From: Vibrio sp. 10N
Lineage (GTDB): Bacteria > Pseudomonadota > Gammaproteobacteria > Enterobacterales > Vibrionaceae
Assembly: GCF_036245475.1 (NCBI RefSeq)
Contig: NZ_BTPM01000002.1
Coordinates: 558,001-622,000, forward strand
Reading direction: 5' to 3'
Length of the DNA: 64,000 nucleotides
The notes beneath the pieces are model-generated. The model did not search any database. It saw only the letters and a list, made by a program, of their open reading frames with translations, and was not told where the DNA came from. The stretch's first letter is position 1. Each line of letters begins with the position of its first letter. This document shows, piece after piece, positions 55,584 through 64,000 of this stretch. Both the position numbers and the translations under genes were made by a program.

Positions 55584-57866
55584 ATGGGTTTCGTTAGTCG
55601 AAAATTAGTCAGTGAACCGGCGTTCAGCTTATTTAAAAAAGTGCTTCCACCGCTATCAAATACCGAAAGAGAAGCAATGGAAGCAGGCGGCGTCTGGTGG
55701 GATGGTGAGCTATTTTCTGGAAGTCCGGATTTCAAAACATTGCACCAGTATCCAAAGCCAACATTAACGGCAGAGGAACAGTCATTTATCGACAATGAGT
55801 TAGAAACGTTGCTTTCAATGTTAGATGAGCACAAATTTGTTAAAGAGTACAAAGATTTGTCTCCAGAAGTGTGGGATTTTCTCCGTAAGGAGCGCTTCTT
55901 CTCTCTAATTATTTCGAAAGAATATGGTGGTCGCGAGTTTTCCTCACACGCTAACTCAACCATCGTAGCAAAAATCGCGACACGCAGCATGAGTGCGGCT
56001 ATCACAACGATGGTACCAAACTCATTAGGCCCAGGAGAGTTGCTTTCTCACTACGGTACTCAACAACAAAAAGACTATTGGTTACCTCGTCTAGCGGATG
56101 GCACTGACACACCATGTTTTGCGCTTACAGGCCCTGAAGCGGGTTCAGATGCGGGTGGTATTCCGGATACGGGTGTGGTTTGTTACGGTGAGCACGAAGG
56201 AAAAGAAGTATTGGGTCTGCGTCTCAACTTCAACAAGCGTTACATTACGCTTGCACCTATCGCTACGGTAATGGGTCTGGCCTTTAAGATGCAAGATCCA
56301 GAAGGCTTATTGGGTAGCAAGAAAGAACTGGGTATCACTTGTGCGCTAATCCCTACCGATACGCAAGGCATCACCATCGGTCAACGTCATGATCCGCTGC
56401 ACCTTGCGTTTATGAATGGCACCATTCAAGGTAAAGATGTATTCATTCCGCTTGAATGGATCATCGGTGGTAAAGACTATGCGGGCAAAGGCTGGCGTAT
56501 GTTGGTCGAGTGTTTATCAGCAGGTCGAGGCATTTCTCTACCAGCTTTAGGCACTGCTATCGGCCATCTGACCGCACGTACGACGGGTGCTTATTCGTAC
56601 GTTCGTAGACAGTTTGGCATGTCTATTGGTAAGTTTGAAGGTGTTGCTGAGGTACTAGGTCGAATTGGCGGACTAAATTATCTGCTTGAAGCCACACGCA
56701 CGTTAACGACGACAGCACTTGATCAAGGTCAAAAGCCAGGCATCGTTACCGCAATTGCGAAATACCATATGACTGAAATTGCGAGACAATTGATTAACGA
56801 CTCGTTTGATGTCCACGGTGGTCGTGCGATTCAATGCGGTCCAATGAACTATTTGGCTTCCTCTTACCTAGGAATCCCGATCGCAGTGACTGTAGAAGGC
56901 GCTAACATTCTAACTCGTAACTTGATGATTTTTGGACAGGGTGCGACCCGATGTCACCCATATGTATTCCAAGAGATGGAGGCGGCAGCAAACCCAGATC
57001 ATCAAGAAGGTGTGAAAGCATTCGATAAGCTACTGTTCAAGCATATCGGCCATGCGACGAAAAACTCTATAGGTGGACTATTCGCAGCGATTACAGGCTC
57101 AGCATTTACTGGCTCTCCAGTGAGTGGTCCGACAAAACGTCACTATAAGAATCTAAAGCGTTTGAGCAAGGCATTAGCAGTGAGCGCGGATTTTGCGATG
57201 TTAACTTTAGGCGGCGAGCTTAAGCGTAAAGAGTTGATTTCAGCACGTTTGGGTGATGGTCTCTCGTATCTATATATGGCATCAGCGGTATTGAAGAAAT
57301 ATCAAGATGAAGGCTGTTTGGAAGCAGATCTAGATCATGTTCACTTTGCTGCAGAGTACTGCTTCTACCATGCTGCTAAATCACTTAATGAAGGTTATCG
57401 TAACTTCCCAAGTGGTTTTGCAGGCAAAACACTGAAGACACTTTTGTTCCCGTTGGGTAATCATTACAAACTACCAGACGATAAATTAACATTGCGTATT
57501 GCGGACAAGCTGATGGTGCCGGGTGAAGCGCGTGATCGTCTAACTCACCTGTGTCATGTTGGTAAGGATGACAAGGATAGTATCGGCATACTGGAGCGTG
57601 CCTTCATCGCGATGTATGAGGTTAAAGGGCTTGAGAAAAAGCTTGTTGCAGGGGTTAAAGCCGGTAAAGTCGCTAGAAAAGGCTTACTTGATGAACGCTT
57701 GAAGCAAGCTCTTGAGGCTAAGGTGTTGACTGATGAAGAAGTGGCTCAAATCAAGGCTGCAGATTCATTGCGCTATCGAGCGATTCAAGTTGACCATTTT
57801 AGTCACGATATGAAAACGACCCTAACAGGGACAAACTCTAAGTCTAAACTTGCTGACGTGGCTTGA
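55584..57866 (+). CDS. fadE: FadE-type acyl-CoA dehydrogenase
   Basis: A 760-residue acyl-CoA dehydrogenase of the FadE class with the long C-terminal DUF1974 domain. ALTGPEAGSDAGGIPD and VEGANILTRNLMIFGQGA are signatures. It starts the beta-oxidation of long-chain acyl-CoAs. It lacks the N-terminal membrane segment of the E. coli FadE (814 residues), so it is probably a shorter subgroup. AAAGGAAAGG precedes the ATG. A strong terminator follows. Confidence 0.9.
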   Translation: MGFVSRKLVSEPAFSLFKKVLPPLSNTEREAMEAGGVWWDGELFSGSPDFKTLHQYPKPTLTAEEQSFIDNELETLLSMLDEHKFVKEYKDLSPEVWDFLRKERFFSLIISKEYGGREFSSHANSTIVAKIATRSMSAAITTMVPNSLGPGELLSHYGTQQQKDYWLPRLADGTDTPCFALTGPEAGSDAGGIPDTGVVCYGEHEGKEVLGLRLNFNKRYITLAPIATVMGLAFKMQDPEGLLGSKKELGITCALIPTDTQGITIGQRHDPLHLAFMNGTIQGKDVFIPLEWIIGGKDYAGKGWRMLVECLSAGRGISLPALGTAIGHLTARTTGAYSYVRRQFGMSIGKFEGVAEVLGRIGGLNYLLEATRTLTTTALDQGQKPGIVTAIAKYHMTEIARQLINDSFDVHGGRAIQCGPMNYLASSYLGIPIAVTVEGANILTRNLMIFGQGATRCHPYVFQEMEAAANPDHQEGVKAFDKLLFKHIGHATKNSIGGLFAAITGSAFTGSPVSGPTKRHYKNLKRLSKALAVSADFAMLTLGGELKRKELISARLGDGLSYLYMASAVLKKYQDEGCLEADLDHVHFAAEYCFYHAAKSLNEGYRNFPSGFAGKTLKTLLFPLGNHYKLPDDKLTLRIADKLMVPGEARDRLTHLCHVGKDDKDSIGILERAFIAMYEVKGLEKKLVAGVKAGKVARKGLLDERLKQALEAKVLTDEEVAQIKAADSLRYRAIQVDHFSHDMKTTLTGTNSKSKLADVA

Positions 57867-57904
57867 TGTGTTGATTTGGGGTGAGTTATTACCTCAAAGA
57901 TAAT

Positions 57905-57938
57905 AAAAAAATCCTCGGACTGTGTCCGAGGATTTTTT
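57905..57938 (+). terminator. Strong intrinsic terminator after fadE
   Basis: AATCCTCGGAC and GTCCGAGGATT form an 11-base stem with a three-base loop, flanked by A and T runs. It lies 38 bases after the fadE stop. Confidence 0.93.
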
Positions 57939-58333
57939 GTTCTATGGAAAAAGAAAGCAAAGCCGAGGAAAGCCACCTTCAATTAAATGTGGCTTGAAAT
58001 CCAAAGTTGTAGGGTAACCAAATAATCAGGATTAACTCATATCTCTGACATATATAAACCACAGGAACAATTGGTCGTGTGATTGTTTTTGGTTGTTTTA
58101 GAAAAGCACACTCACCCTAAAAATATTGAGTTAAGTCACATTTTTAAGTTAAGGATTCCTAAGCTAATTTGTATTTTCAAACACGGAAAATTGGTAAAAG
58201 TTCATATATAGCAGTCTGATAGAATATAATTACTTTCGAATTCAAACGCTGCTGGATAAATGGTGTAAAAATGATGTGAAAATAGTGTTCTTTAGCTCTC
58301 GACAATAAGGAATATATGTTAGAGAATAAGTCT
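57939..58333. other. Intergenic A/T-rich region before phasin 2
   Basis: Nothing beyond the terminator on its left and the operator on its right was recognised. No supported gene. It likely carries the phasin promoter. Confidence 0.5.
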
Positions 58334-58353
58334 ATTCAAACGGCCGTTTGAAT
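58334..58353. promoter_or_regulatory. PsrA-like operator upstream of phasin 2
   Basis: ATTCAAACGGCCGTTTGAAT is a 20-base perfect palindrome with the CAAAC-N4-GTTTG core, 31 bases before the phasin start. Same arms as the site at 54319-54338. Confidence 0.85.
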
Positions 58354-58384
58354 GATTAAATTAATAATCTAAAAGGAAGTTATT

Positions 58385-58720
58385 ATGCAAAAACAATTCG
58401 AAGCTGTAACAGCTCAACTACAATCTTTCATGAATCCAGCAACTGGTTTTGCTGAACTAATTGCTAAAAATGTTGAAACTGTATCTAAGATGCAAATTGA
58501 AACAGTTGCAGCATATAGCCAACTAACCAATGAAAACCTACAGTCACTAGTTGCAATTAAGCAACCACAAGACCTTGTTAACCTTGGTTCTAAGCAGCTT
58601 GAAGCTATCTCTAAGGTTAGCCAGCGTCTAATCGAAGACGGCCAGAAGCTAAGCCAAATTGGCACAGAATTTAAAGCGGCTGCTGAAGAGCTATCAGCTG
58701 CAGCTATCAAAACTAAATAA
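58385..58720 (+). CDS. phaP: Phasin (second paralogue)
   Basis: A 111-residue phasin very like the first one: FMNPATGFAELIAKNVETVSKMQIETVAAYSQLTNENLQSLVAIKQPQDLVNLGSKQLEAISKVSQRLIEDGQKLSQIGTEFKAA. AAAAGGAAG precedes the ATG. It is a monocistronic gene with its own operator and terminator. Two phasins under the same regulator suggest granule coat tuning. Confidence 0.95.
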   Translation: MQKQFEAVTAQLQSFMNPATGFAELIAKNVETVSKMQIETVAAYSQLTNENLQSLVAIKQPQDLVNLGSKQLEAISKVSQRLIEDGQKLSQIGTEFKAAAEELSAAAIKTK

Positions 58721-58740
58721 TTAGTTTTATCATCAAAGTA

Positions 58741-58769
58741 AAAAAGGCGATATTTCGCCTTTTTTTTTG
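58741..58769 (+). terminator. Terminator after phasin 2
   Basis: AAAAGGCGA-TATT-TCGCCTTTT plus a T-run, 21 bases after the stop. Confidence 0.93.
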
Positions 58770-58843
58770 CTCAAAGCATAAAGTGTTATAAAATGAGCAT
58801 CTATCGTTGCACTCAGGAGTAATAGTTAAAGAGGACCTTAAAC

Positions 58844-59566
58844 TTGAATAATGATGTTGAGCTCCTTAAGGCGGAGCTAATGAAACTTGGGGTTGACGTT
58901 AATAAAAGAGATACGGTTAAGCTCATTGATTTTAACTTATTACGTCAGCTATCTGAAAGTAAAGACATACAAGTCAAAAAAATAGCAGAAGAAGAACTAG
59001 CTCGAAGAGAAATCTCAAAGGATAACGACGAGCAAATCTACTTTAGTTGGCAAGCTCTTAATGAAGCGAGTCAGTCATACTTTCACGCATACCTGAGTTT
59101 GAGTGATGCGCAGCTCGGTTTTATTAGTTGGTTGAATGATGAGTTTATGCACCTTTATGACGAGCTTGAATTTGATCAAAATGGTAAGGCGTTCGCCAAG
59201 TATCGCGGGTTGTTGCACGAATTTACATTTAACCCACGCACTAAACGGATTCGTTTAGAGCGCATCGACATGATGAACACCACACAGGCGTTAGATGCCT
59301 GTTTTCAATCGCTGCAAATTACTGCCCATGCGTTCAACCGTGCCTCAGTGCATTTGAGACAAGATTTTCTTTCTCATTTTTTAGATACCGGCCAAGGTAT
59401 TGTTGACTGGTTAGAACAAGTGCGAGTGCAAAGTCTTCCAAAGCTTGATCAGAATAAAGAGAAAAGCTCAGTAATGTATAATAAAAAGCGTTTGCTATTT
59501 TCTAAAGAAGACCAACGCTTAATCACCGTATGTGAATCGGGCAACCCCAATAAACAAAAGAAGTAA
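58844..59566 (+). CDS. Uncharacterised protein beside the phasin
   Basis: A 240-residue helical protein of no recognised family. The start is TTG at 58844 with GAGGA eight bases upstream; ATG 58880 is the alternative. Distinct parts are LKAELMKLGVDVNKRDTVKLI at the N-terminus and a helical middle (FNRASVHLRQDFLSHFLDTGQGIVDWLEQVRV). There is no signal peptide or membrane segment. A role in granule biology is only a guess from position. Confidence 0.7.
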   Translation: MNNDVELLKAELMKLGVDVNKRDTVKLIDFNLLRQLSESKDIQVKKIAEEELARREISKDNDEQIYFSWQALNEASQSYFHAYLSLSDAQLGFISWLNDEFMHLYDELEFDQNGKAFAKYRGLLHEFTFNPRTKRIRLERIDMMNTTQALDACFQSLQITAHAFNRASVHLRQDFLSHFLDTGQGIVDWLEQVRVQSLPKLDQNKEKSSVMYNKKRLLFSKEDQRLITVCESGNPNKQKK

Positions 59567-59717
59567 ATCTCGTTGTCACAGACTGGCGGAGTTAGCGTTG
59601 TCATTCAAATCGGTTGTTTTGCGGACAATTAGGGTGGGTTGTTTATGTCCGTAACTGAAGAGTTTGAGGAAATTGAGCCCCAAACCCTCAGTAGGCCGGT
59701 GGGGTATCACACACTAA

Positions 59718-59924
59718 CTACAATCTTGAAATTGAACAGTTAACACTTTCTTCTATGGCAATCAGCCTCTTGATTGCTTTATTGATCATTATGATGTCGT
59801 CTATGCTAGAGACATTATCGATAGCATCAAGTAAGGAGTCTTTGCTGCATGGTGGAATCTTTTCAATATTTCTAATTTTTCCGCGCGTGGTATTTTTGAG
59901 TAAATCAAATGTTGAATTGGTCAT
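59718..59924 (-). CDS. Small uncharacterised protein
   Basis: A 68-residue frame (NSTFDLLKNTTRGKIRNIEKIPP ... IMINKAIKRLIAIEESV). A weak AGG lies nine bases upstream of the ATG. A GCAAACGTTTGC palindrome (59960-59971) lies in its upstream region. Function unknown. Confidence 0.5.
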   Translation of the reverse strand: MTNSTFDLLKNTTRGKIRNIEKIPPCSKDSLLDAIDNVSSIDDIIMINKAIKRLIAIEESVNCSISRL

Positions 59925-59959
59925 TTAATAAGCCTAACTGACGTTGTATTATAGGTTTG

Positions 59960-59971
59960 GCAAACGTTTGC
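59960..59971. promoter_or_regulatory. PurR/LacI-type palindrome
   Basis: GCAAACGTTTGC is a perfect 12-base palindrome around a central CG, like PurR and other LacI-family operators. It lies 36 bases before the small leftward gene and far from the bkd operon. Confidence 0.5.
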
Positions 59972-60320
59972 TTTTGGGTGCAATATATCTTTTTGTGACA
60001 AAAACACCAATAGTTTGATGTTATGTTTTTAGGGGTGTTATTTGCTTAAATGATGGTTTGGCGTAGTTTTGAACGGGAGGGTTTTTAACTCTATGAGAAC
60101 AGGCGTTAATTTCTTCGGGCTCAGCAACAACTACCTTTCTCGGCTAAAAAATAAAATGTAGTTATTTTGGGTTTTGTGATGTTCAACACAAATTCAGAGG
60201 TGCTAATTGAATCACGTCACCGTATAAATTCAAAGTCTATGGGGTGATAGCCAAAGAGCTGTACAAGATTCCCTTTTGCAAGGAAATGACGGGTACATTG
60301 AGGAAGCCCAATTAGCCTCG
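59972..60320. other. Intergenic region at the end of the bkd operon
   Basis: No supported gene was found in this stretch. A 22-codon frame from about 60094 is too short and poorly placed to call. No clear terminator for bkdB was recognised. Confidence 0.4.
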
Positions 60321-61460
60321 CTAACCTTGCTGTAAGTGCTCCACCAACACCTTAACAAAGCGAGCTGCTTCACCACCTGTGCACGCCCTATGGTCAAAAG
60401 TTATCGAAAGCGGCAACGCTTTGACTCCAACCGCTTGTCCATCCTTCATTATTACTTTCTCAATAATTCGACCCGCACCCACGATCGCGACCTGAGGTGG
60501 TGTCACCACGGGTGTCGCGAATATTCCAGCAATAGCCCCAAAATTAGAAAGCGTGATGGTGGCGTGTTGCAACTGCTCTCGTCGAATTCGTCTGGCTCTT
60601 ATGCCTTGGACGGTATCATTTAACCAGTGGCGGATGCCTGCTTGATCGTATTCGTTGGCATTTCTGAGCACTGGGACATAGAGCCCATGATTACTGTCTA
60701 CCGCAATACCAATGTTCACGTTGGAATGGACACATCGGGTCATGGTTTCTGCATCGAACCACGCATTAAGAGCGGGTTCTGTTTGGCACGCATGTACCAC
60801 AGCTTTGATAAGCCTTCCTGAGATGTCCTCATCTTTTTGCCAGTTGTCTAGCATGGCTTCTTCGGTGATGGTGACAGAAGCAACGGAGTGGTGCGACTGC
60901 GACATTGTGCCAACCATGGTTCGACGTGTGCCTTTAAGAACTTCCGTGCCGGGGGCTTGTTTATCTATTTGTTCGTAAATGTCACTGTCTGTAATTACGC
61001 CATCTTGGCCACTGCCTTTGACGCGAAGCAAATCGATTCCGAGCTTTTTGGCGAGCAGCCGAGCAGAGGGCATGGCAGTGATCGCGTTCTCCTCTGCGTT
61101 GTGGTGCGCCGCGCCAACCCAAAAGTCATCGACTTCAACGTGATGAGTGTGGTTGGAGACATTGCCGACAACGGTTGCTGCATCATTGTCGCTTGATGAC
61201 TCATTAAGGCTAGCGCCTTCCGTGACCGCCTCTTCGATTTCAATCAATAGGCTGCCAATACTGATGACATCGCCTTCTTCGCCATAACGTTTGACGATTT
61301 TTCCGCTGTACGGCGCGGGGACTTCGACAACGGCTTTAGCGGTCTCAACGGTAAGGATAACTTGGTCTAACTCGACATCGTCGCCGACGTTCACATGCCA
61401 TTCGACAATCTCAGATTCGGCCAGTCCTTCCCCTAAGTCTGGTAGCAAAAATGACTTCAT
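60321..61460 (-). CDS. bkdB: Branched-chain 2-oxo acid dehydrogenase E2 (dihydrolipoyl acyltransferase)
   Basis: A 379-residue E2 with one lipoyl domain (residues about 1-80; lipoyl Lys in ETAKAVVEV), an E1/E3-binding domain (AMPSARLLAKKLGIDLLRVKGSGQDGVI) and the catalytic domain ending FDHRACTGGEAARFV. The usual HRxxDG motif reads HRACTGG here, a known variant group. ATG 61460 overlaps the E1 beta stop (ATGA) and has GGAGGG upstream. No E3 gene is beside it. Confidence 0.93.
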   Translation of the reverse strand: MKSFLLPDLGEGLAESEIVEWHVNVGDDVELDQVILTVETAKAVVEVPAPYSGKIVKRYGEEGDVISIGSLLIEIEEAVTEGASLNESSSDNDAATVVGNVSNHTHHVEVDDFWVGAAHHNAEENAITAMPSARLLAKKLGIDLLRVKGSGQDGVITDSDIYEQIDKQAPGTEVLKGTRRTMVGTMSQSHHSVASVTITEEAMLDNWQKDEDISGRLIKAVVHACQTEPALNAWFDAETMTRCVHSNVNIGIAVDSNHGLYVPVLRNANEYDQAGIRHWLNDTVQGIRARRIRREQLQHATITLSNFGAIAGIFATPVVTPPQVAIVGAGRIIEKVIMKDGQAVGVKALPLSITFDHRACTGGEAARFVKVLVEHLQQG

Positions 61461-62485
61461 TTCCAACCCTCCACTAGCTCTCTTGCTGCTTGTACGATGT
61501 CGGCCTCTTGGATCAAAAAGTAGTCTTCGTTTTTGTAGTAAGGCATTACGGTATCAAGGCCGGTTACTCGTTTAGGTGGCGCTTTAAGCATGCACATAGC
61601 TTGTTCCGAAGTCCGTGTGATGATTTCAGCACCTACGCCGCAACTGCGGCTGGCTTCATGAACCACCAATAAGCGACCCGTTTTCTCAAGTGACTTTAAT
61701 ATCGTTTCCATATCAATAGGTTTGATGCTGGCAAGATCAATAACTTCCACCTCGATACCAGCTTTAGACAGTGTATCCGCTGCCTGAAGTGACTCAACAA
61801 CACAGGCTCCCCAAGTTACGAGTGTTAAATCCCGTCCTTTGCGAAGGGTGTAGCAGGTATCGAGAGGCAGGGCTTCACCATTATCAACCACATTCGATTT
61901 AACGGTGCGATAGATGCGTTTGGGCTCAAAGAACATCACCGGATCGTTGCAGCGTATCGCCGACAACAACAAACCATAGGCGCGTTGTGGTGATGACGGG
62001 ATAACGACCCTCAAGCCTGGAATATGGGCAAACAGTGCTTCGACACTTTCGGAGTGATGCTCTGGCGCATGTATGCCACCACCAAATGGCGCGCGAAACA
62101 CAATGGAGCAAGACAAACGCCCGCGGGTGCGATTACGCATTCGAGCCGCATGACAAATAATGTGCTCCATCGCAGGAAACACGAAACCTTGAAACTGGAA
62201 TTCAGCAATAGGTCGCAACCCTTGAGTCGCCATACCTACCGCAACGCCTCCGATAAGTGCCTCGGCAAGTGGGGTATCGATAACGCGTTTAAGCCCAAAG
62301 CGCTCTTTAAGGCCAACTGTTGCGCGGAATACACCGCCGTTATCGCCAACATCCTCTCCAAGCAGTACGACGCGTTTGTCTCTGCCCATTTCATGATGGA
62401 GTGCTAAATTCACCGCATCGACCAGAGTGGATTCCACTGCGGCGATAGGGCTTGCTAGGGGTTCAATATGCAGTTGATCAGCCAT
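61457..62485 (-). CDS. bkdA2: Branched-chain 2-oxo acid dehydrogenase E1 beta
   Basis: A 342-residue E1 beta subunit. GEDVGDNGGVFRATVGL, DTPLAEALIGGVAVGMA and the region EFQFQGFVFPAMEHIICHAARMRNRTRG are typical. ATG 62485 has GGAGG upstream and overlaps the bkdA1 end. An in-frame reading extending to 62779 lies inside bkdA1 and is rejected as start. Confidence 0.95.
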   Translation of the reverse strand: MADQLHIEPLASPIAAVESTLVDAVNLALHHEMGRDKRVVLLGEDVGDNGGVFRATVGLKERFGLKRVIDTPLAEALIGGVAVGMATQGLRPIAEFQFQGFVFPAMEHIICHAARMRNRTRGRLSCSIVFRAPFGGGIHAPEHHSESVEALFAHIPGLRVVIPSSPQRAYGLLLSAIRCNDPVMFFEPKRIYRTVKSNVVDNGEALPLDTCYTLRKGRDLTLVTWGACVVESLQAADTLSKAGIEVEVIDLASIKPIDMETILKSLEKTGRLLVVHEASRSCGVGAEIITRTSEQAMCMLKAPPKRVTGLDTVMPYYKNEDYFLIQEADIVQAARELVEGWK

Positions 62486-63572
62486 GTTGTCCTCCGTGCA
62501 TGCGCATCGATTTGTTGATGAGTTCATCGCGTTGCGGACGAAGTTCTTTAGTTGGTTGCTCATAGAGATAATCAAACGCGGTCTCTGGCGCTTGAGCAGG
62601 AGTATTGAGGTAGCGAGCAACGGCCTCCTCAACCAGCTGTTTGCTCTCTGAGGCAAGCTCGACTTCGTCTGAATTTTGCCACCAACCTTGAGCCTCCATG
62701 AAGGTCTTGAGTCGTTGGATTGGCTCATATTCCCAAGCGGTATCAAGTTCATCATCGCTACGATAGCGAGTGGCGTCATCGGCAGTGGTGTGGTCGCTAA
62801 GGCGATAGCTTATTGCTTCAATCAGCGTAGCGCCTTTGCCTTTGCGCGCATTTGAAATGGCGTTGCCGATTGCATCTAGCATGGCGACGACATCGTTACC
62901 ATCGACTTTGAGTCCAGGAATGCCTGCGCCTTGGGCTTTATCTGCGAGAAATTCTGCCCCGCATTGCAGCGCTCTAGAGACTGAGATTGCCCATTGGTTG
63001 TTGTTCACTACAAATACCAAAGGGATGTTCCAAGCCCCTGCACAGTTAATGGATTCTAGAAAATCGCCTTTTGAAGTGGCGCCGTCACCACACGTCACCA
63101 GCGCGACATCGTGATGGCCTTTAATCTTCAACGCTGCAGCAACACCGACGGCGTGAGTACATTGTGTGGCGATTGGGACACAAAAAGGCAGGTCGGTGCA
63201 TGGGTTATCGCTATTGGTGAACTCGAAATCGCTACCGCGTTCGTCGCCGCCCCAATACTGCAGATTTTTTTCCATGGGAATGCCGCGAACCCACATGGCA
63301 GGCATGTCGCGATAGTAAGGGATAAAAACATCTCGGTGAGACAGGGCGTGGCCAATGGCGATGCCTATTGCTTCGGCACCAAGGTGCGAAGGGTAGGTGC
63401 CGAGTTTGCCGGTGCGTTGCAGGGCAACGGCTTTAGCATCGTACGTTCTTGCGACTACCATGTCGCGGTACAGCTTCTTTAGGGTTGCTTCGTCAGCCCA
63501 GTCGGGTAGTGGGCTAACTAAGTGTCCTTGGTAGTCGATAAAACGATGCATGGGTAATGCTTGTACGTTCAT
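62478..63572 (-). CDS. bkdA1: Branched-chain 2-oxo acid dehydrogenase E1 alpha
   Basis: A 364-residue E1 alpha. The thiamine diphosphate motif begins GDGATSKGDFLESINCAGAWNIPLVFVVNNNQW and is intact. With E1 beta, E2 and a shared E3 it makes isovaleryl-, isobutyryl- and 2-methylbutyryl-CoA, the substrates of the liu and mms operons. It is first in a leftward bkd operon. Confidence 0.95.
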   Translation of the reverse strand: MNVQALPMHRFIDYQGHLVSPLPDWADEATLKKLYRDMVVARTYDAKAVALQRTGKLGTYPSHLGAEAIGIAIGHALSHRDVFIPYYRDMPAMWVRGIPMEKNLQYWGGDERGSDFEFTNSDNPCTDLPFCVPIATQCTHAVGVAAALKIKGHHDVALVTCGDGATSKGDFLESINCAGAWNIPLVFVVNNNQWAISVSRALQCGAEFLADKAQGAGIPGLKVDGNDVVAMLDAIGNAISNARKGKGATLIEAISYRLSDHTTADDATRYRSDDELDTAWEYEPIQRLKTFMEAQGWWQNSDEVELASESKQLVEEAVARYLNTPAQAPETAFDYLYEQPTKELRPQRDELINKSMRMHGGQHG

Positions 63573-63932
63573 CTCGAACTCCTTTTCACATACTCTGGAT
63601 AAGAGTGATGTCGATAAGGCTGAAACCAGTACGTGTTTATACGCAATGTTTCAAACGCTTGGATACTATAAGTGTAAACAAATTGTTAAATTTTGCTTCA
63701 AAAGTGAAATGGATTTTTAGTAAATAAAACCTTACAGGGCTAATCTGTAAATGTTAAATGCTGCCTAAGGGCTATAATTTAGTTATACATTCTAGTTTTT
63801 GAAGGGTGAAATCTTTCGAACTGAAATATGATACTGAATGAGAATTTGGAGAAAAACGGATAAACTCATCGAGGTTTGAGCAAAAAAGACCAATGGTGTT
63901 GGCCTTTTTTTCGTTTGTTGATAGAAGGGATG
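63573..63932. other. Intergenic region holding the bkd promoter
   Basis: A 360-base gap. On the minus strand a TATAGT (63666-63671) could serve as a -10 element, but no clear -35 was seen. A single TTTCAAACG half-site at 63650-63658 is not a full PsrA-like operator. The right end carries a bidirectional terminator. Confidence 0.45.
63882..63910. terminator. Bidirectional terminator next to the right-edge gene
   Basis: An A-run, CCAA-TGGTG-TTGG stem with one A/C mismatch, and a T-run form a symmetric terminator downstream of the leftward glyoxalase-like gene. Confidence 0.75.
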
Positions 63933-64000
63933 TTACAATGTCACCTCTTCGCAGAGCTCTAAAGGCAGTCCGTCTGGATCTTGGAAAAAGGTGTAGCGCT
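63933..64000 (-). CDS. Glyoxalase/VOC-superfamily protein, C-terminal part only
   Basis: The last 22 codons of a leftward gene that continues past the window (RYTFFQDPDGLPLELCE, stop TAA at 63933-63935). The DPDGLPLEL ending is characteristic of VOC/YaeR-like proteins. The rest cannot be judged. Confidence 0.75.
   Translation of the reverse strand, partial: RYTFFQDPDGLPLELCEEVTL

Noticed and set aside
60094..60162. 22-codon frame in the 59.9-60.3 kb gap
   Set aside because: Too short and the GGGAGGG upstream is too far away.
62486..62779. N-terminal extension of E1 beta
   Set aside because: It lies inside bkdA1, is basic and unlike E1 beta; a strong ribosome site precedes ATG 62485.
63650..63669. 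Possible PsrA-like operator at the bkd promoter
   Set aside because: Only one arm (TTTCAAAC) fits; the second arm GGATACTA does not match GTTTGAAT.

Overview
The window reads as chromosomal DNA of a marine gammaproteobacterium, most likely a Vibrionaceae member (possibly its second chromosome). I infer this from the character of the proteins (LiuR-type branched-chain catabolism, cydABX, PhaC with phasins, small Vibrio-like proteins), the moderate GC and the A/T-rich intergenic DNA. No rRNA, tRNA, insertion sequence or CRISPR array was seen. The species cannot be fixed from the sequence alone.

Bases 1-24824 hold an extracellular contractile injection system (eCIS), a phage-tail-like device related to Afp, PVC and MAC. 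A leftward set encodes the DUF4255/Afp16-like terminator, an unknown partner, one sheath, two tube proteins, a DUF5908 mini-protein, a LysM hub, a VgrG-like spike, a PAAR tip, a gp25 wedge, two baseplate J/Afp11-12-like proteins, a small fibre-like protein, a CIS tape-measure protein and a large envelope protein. Facing this set, on the + strand, are the AAA+ ATPase (cut by the left edge) and a DUF4157 protein whose C-terminal half I cannot assign; it is the best cargo candidate. The least explained piece is the 886-residue membrane protein, which combines a peptidoglycan-binding-like region with what looks like a GH18-type fold lacking the normal catalytic motif.

Bases 24987-37768 are a catabolic island for leucine (liuA, B, C, E with the MerR regulator liuR) and, divergently, a thiolase plus valine/isobutyryl-CoA degradation genes (mmsA, acyl-CoA dehydrogenase, enoyl-CoA hydratase, 3-hydroxyisobutyryl-CoA hydrolase, mmsB, an SDR). 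The biotin-carrying subunit gene liuD is absent. Electrons from the acyl-CoA dehydrogenases can flow through EtfBA and ETF-ubiquinone oxidoreductase (42-45.6 kb), whose promoter carries the same LiuR-like operator as the liu promoter. The branched-chain keto acid dehydrogenase genes (bkdA1-A2-B, no E3) at 60.3-63.6 kb supply the upstream step.

Bases 37887-41889 are a patch of small envelope or secreted proteins with an XRE regulator divergent from a secreted C45-type autoproteolytic hydrolase. Bases 45687-48621 hold a globin, two tiny proteins (coiled coil and zinc ribbon), a PHA-depolymerase-like hydrolase and a thioesterase. Bases 48709-51567 are cytochrome bd oxidase cydA-B-X.

Bases 51695-58720 are a polyhydroxyalkanoate and fatty-acid module: phaJ-like hydratase, phaC, a phasin, a PsrA-like TetR regulator with a FadE-type dehydrogenase, and a second phasin. 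Three copies of a CAAAC-N4-GTTTG operator lie upstream of the two phasins and of the TetR gene, tying the module together. The right edge cuts a glyoxalase-family gene.
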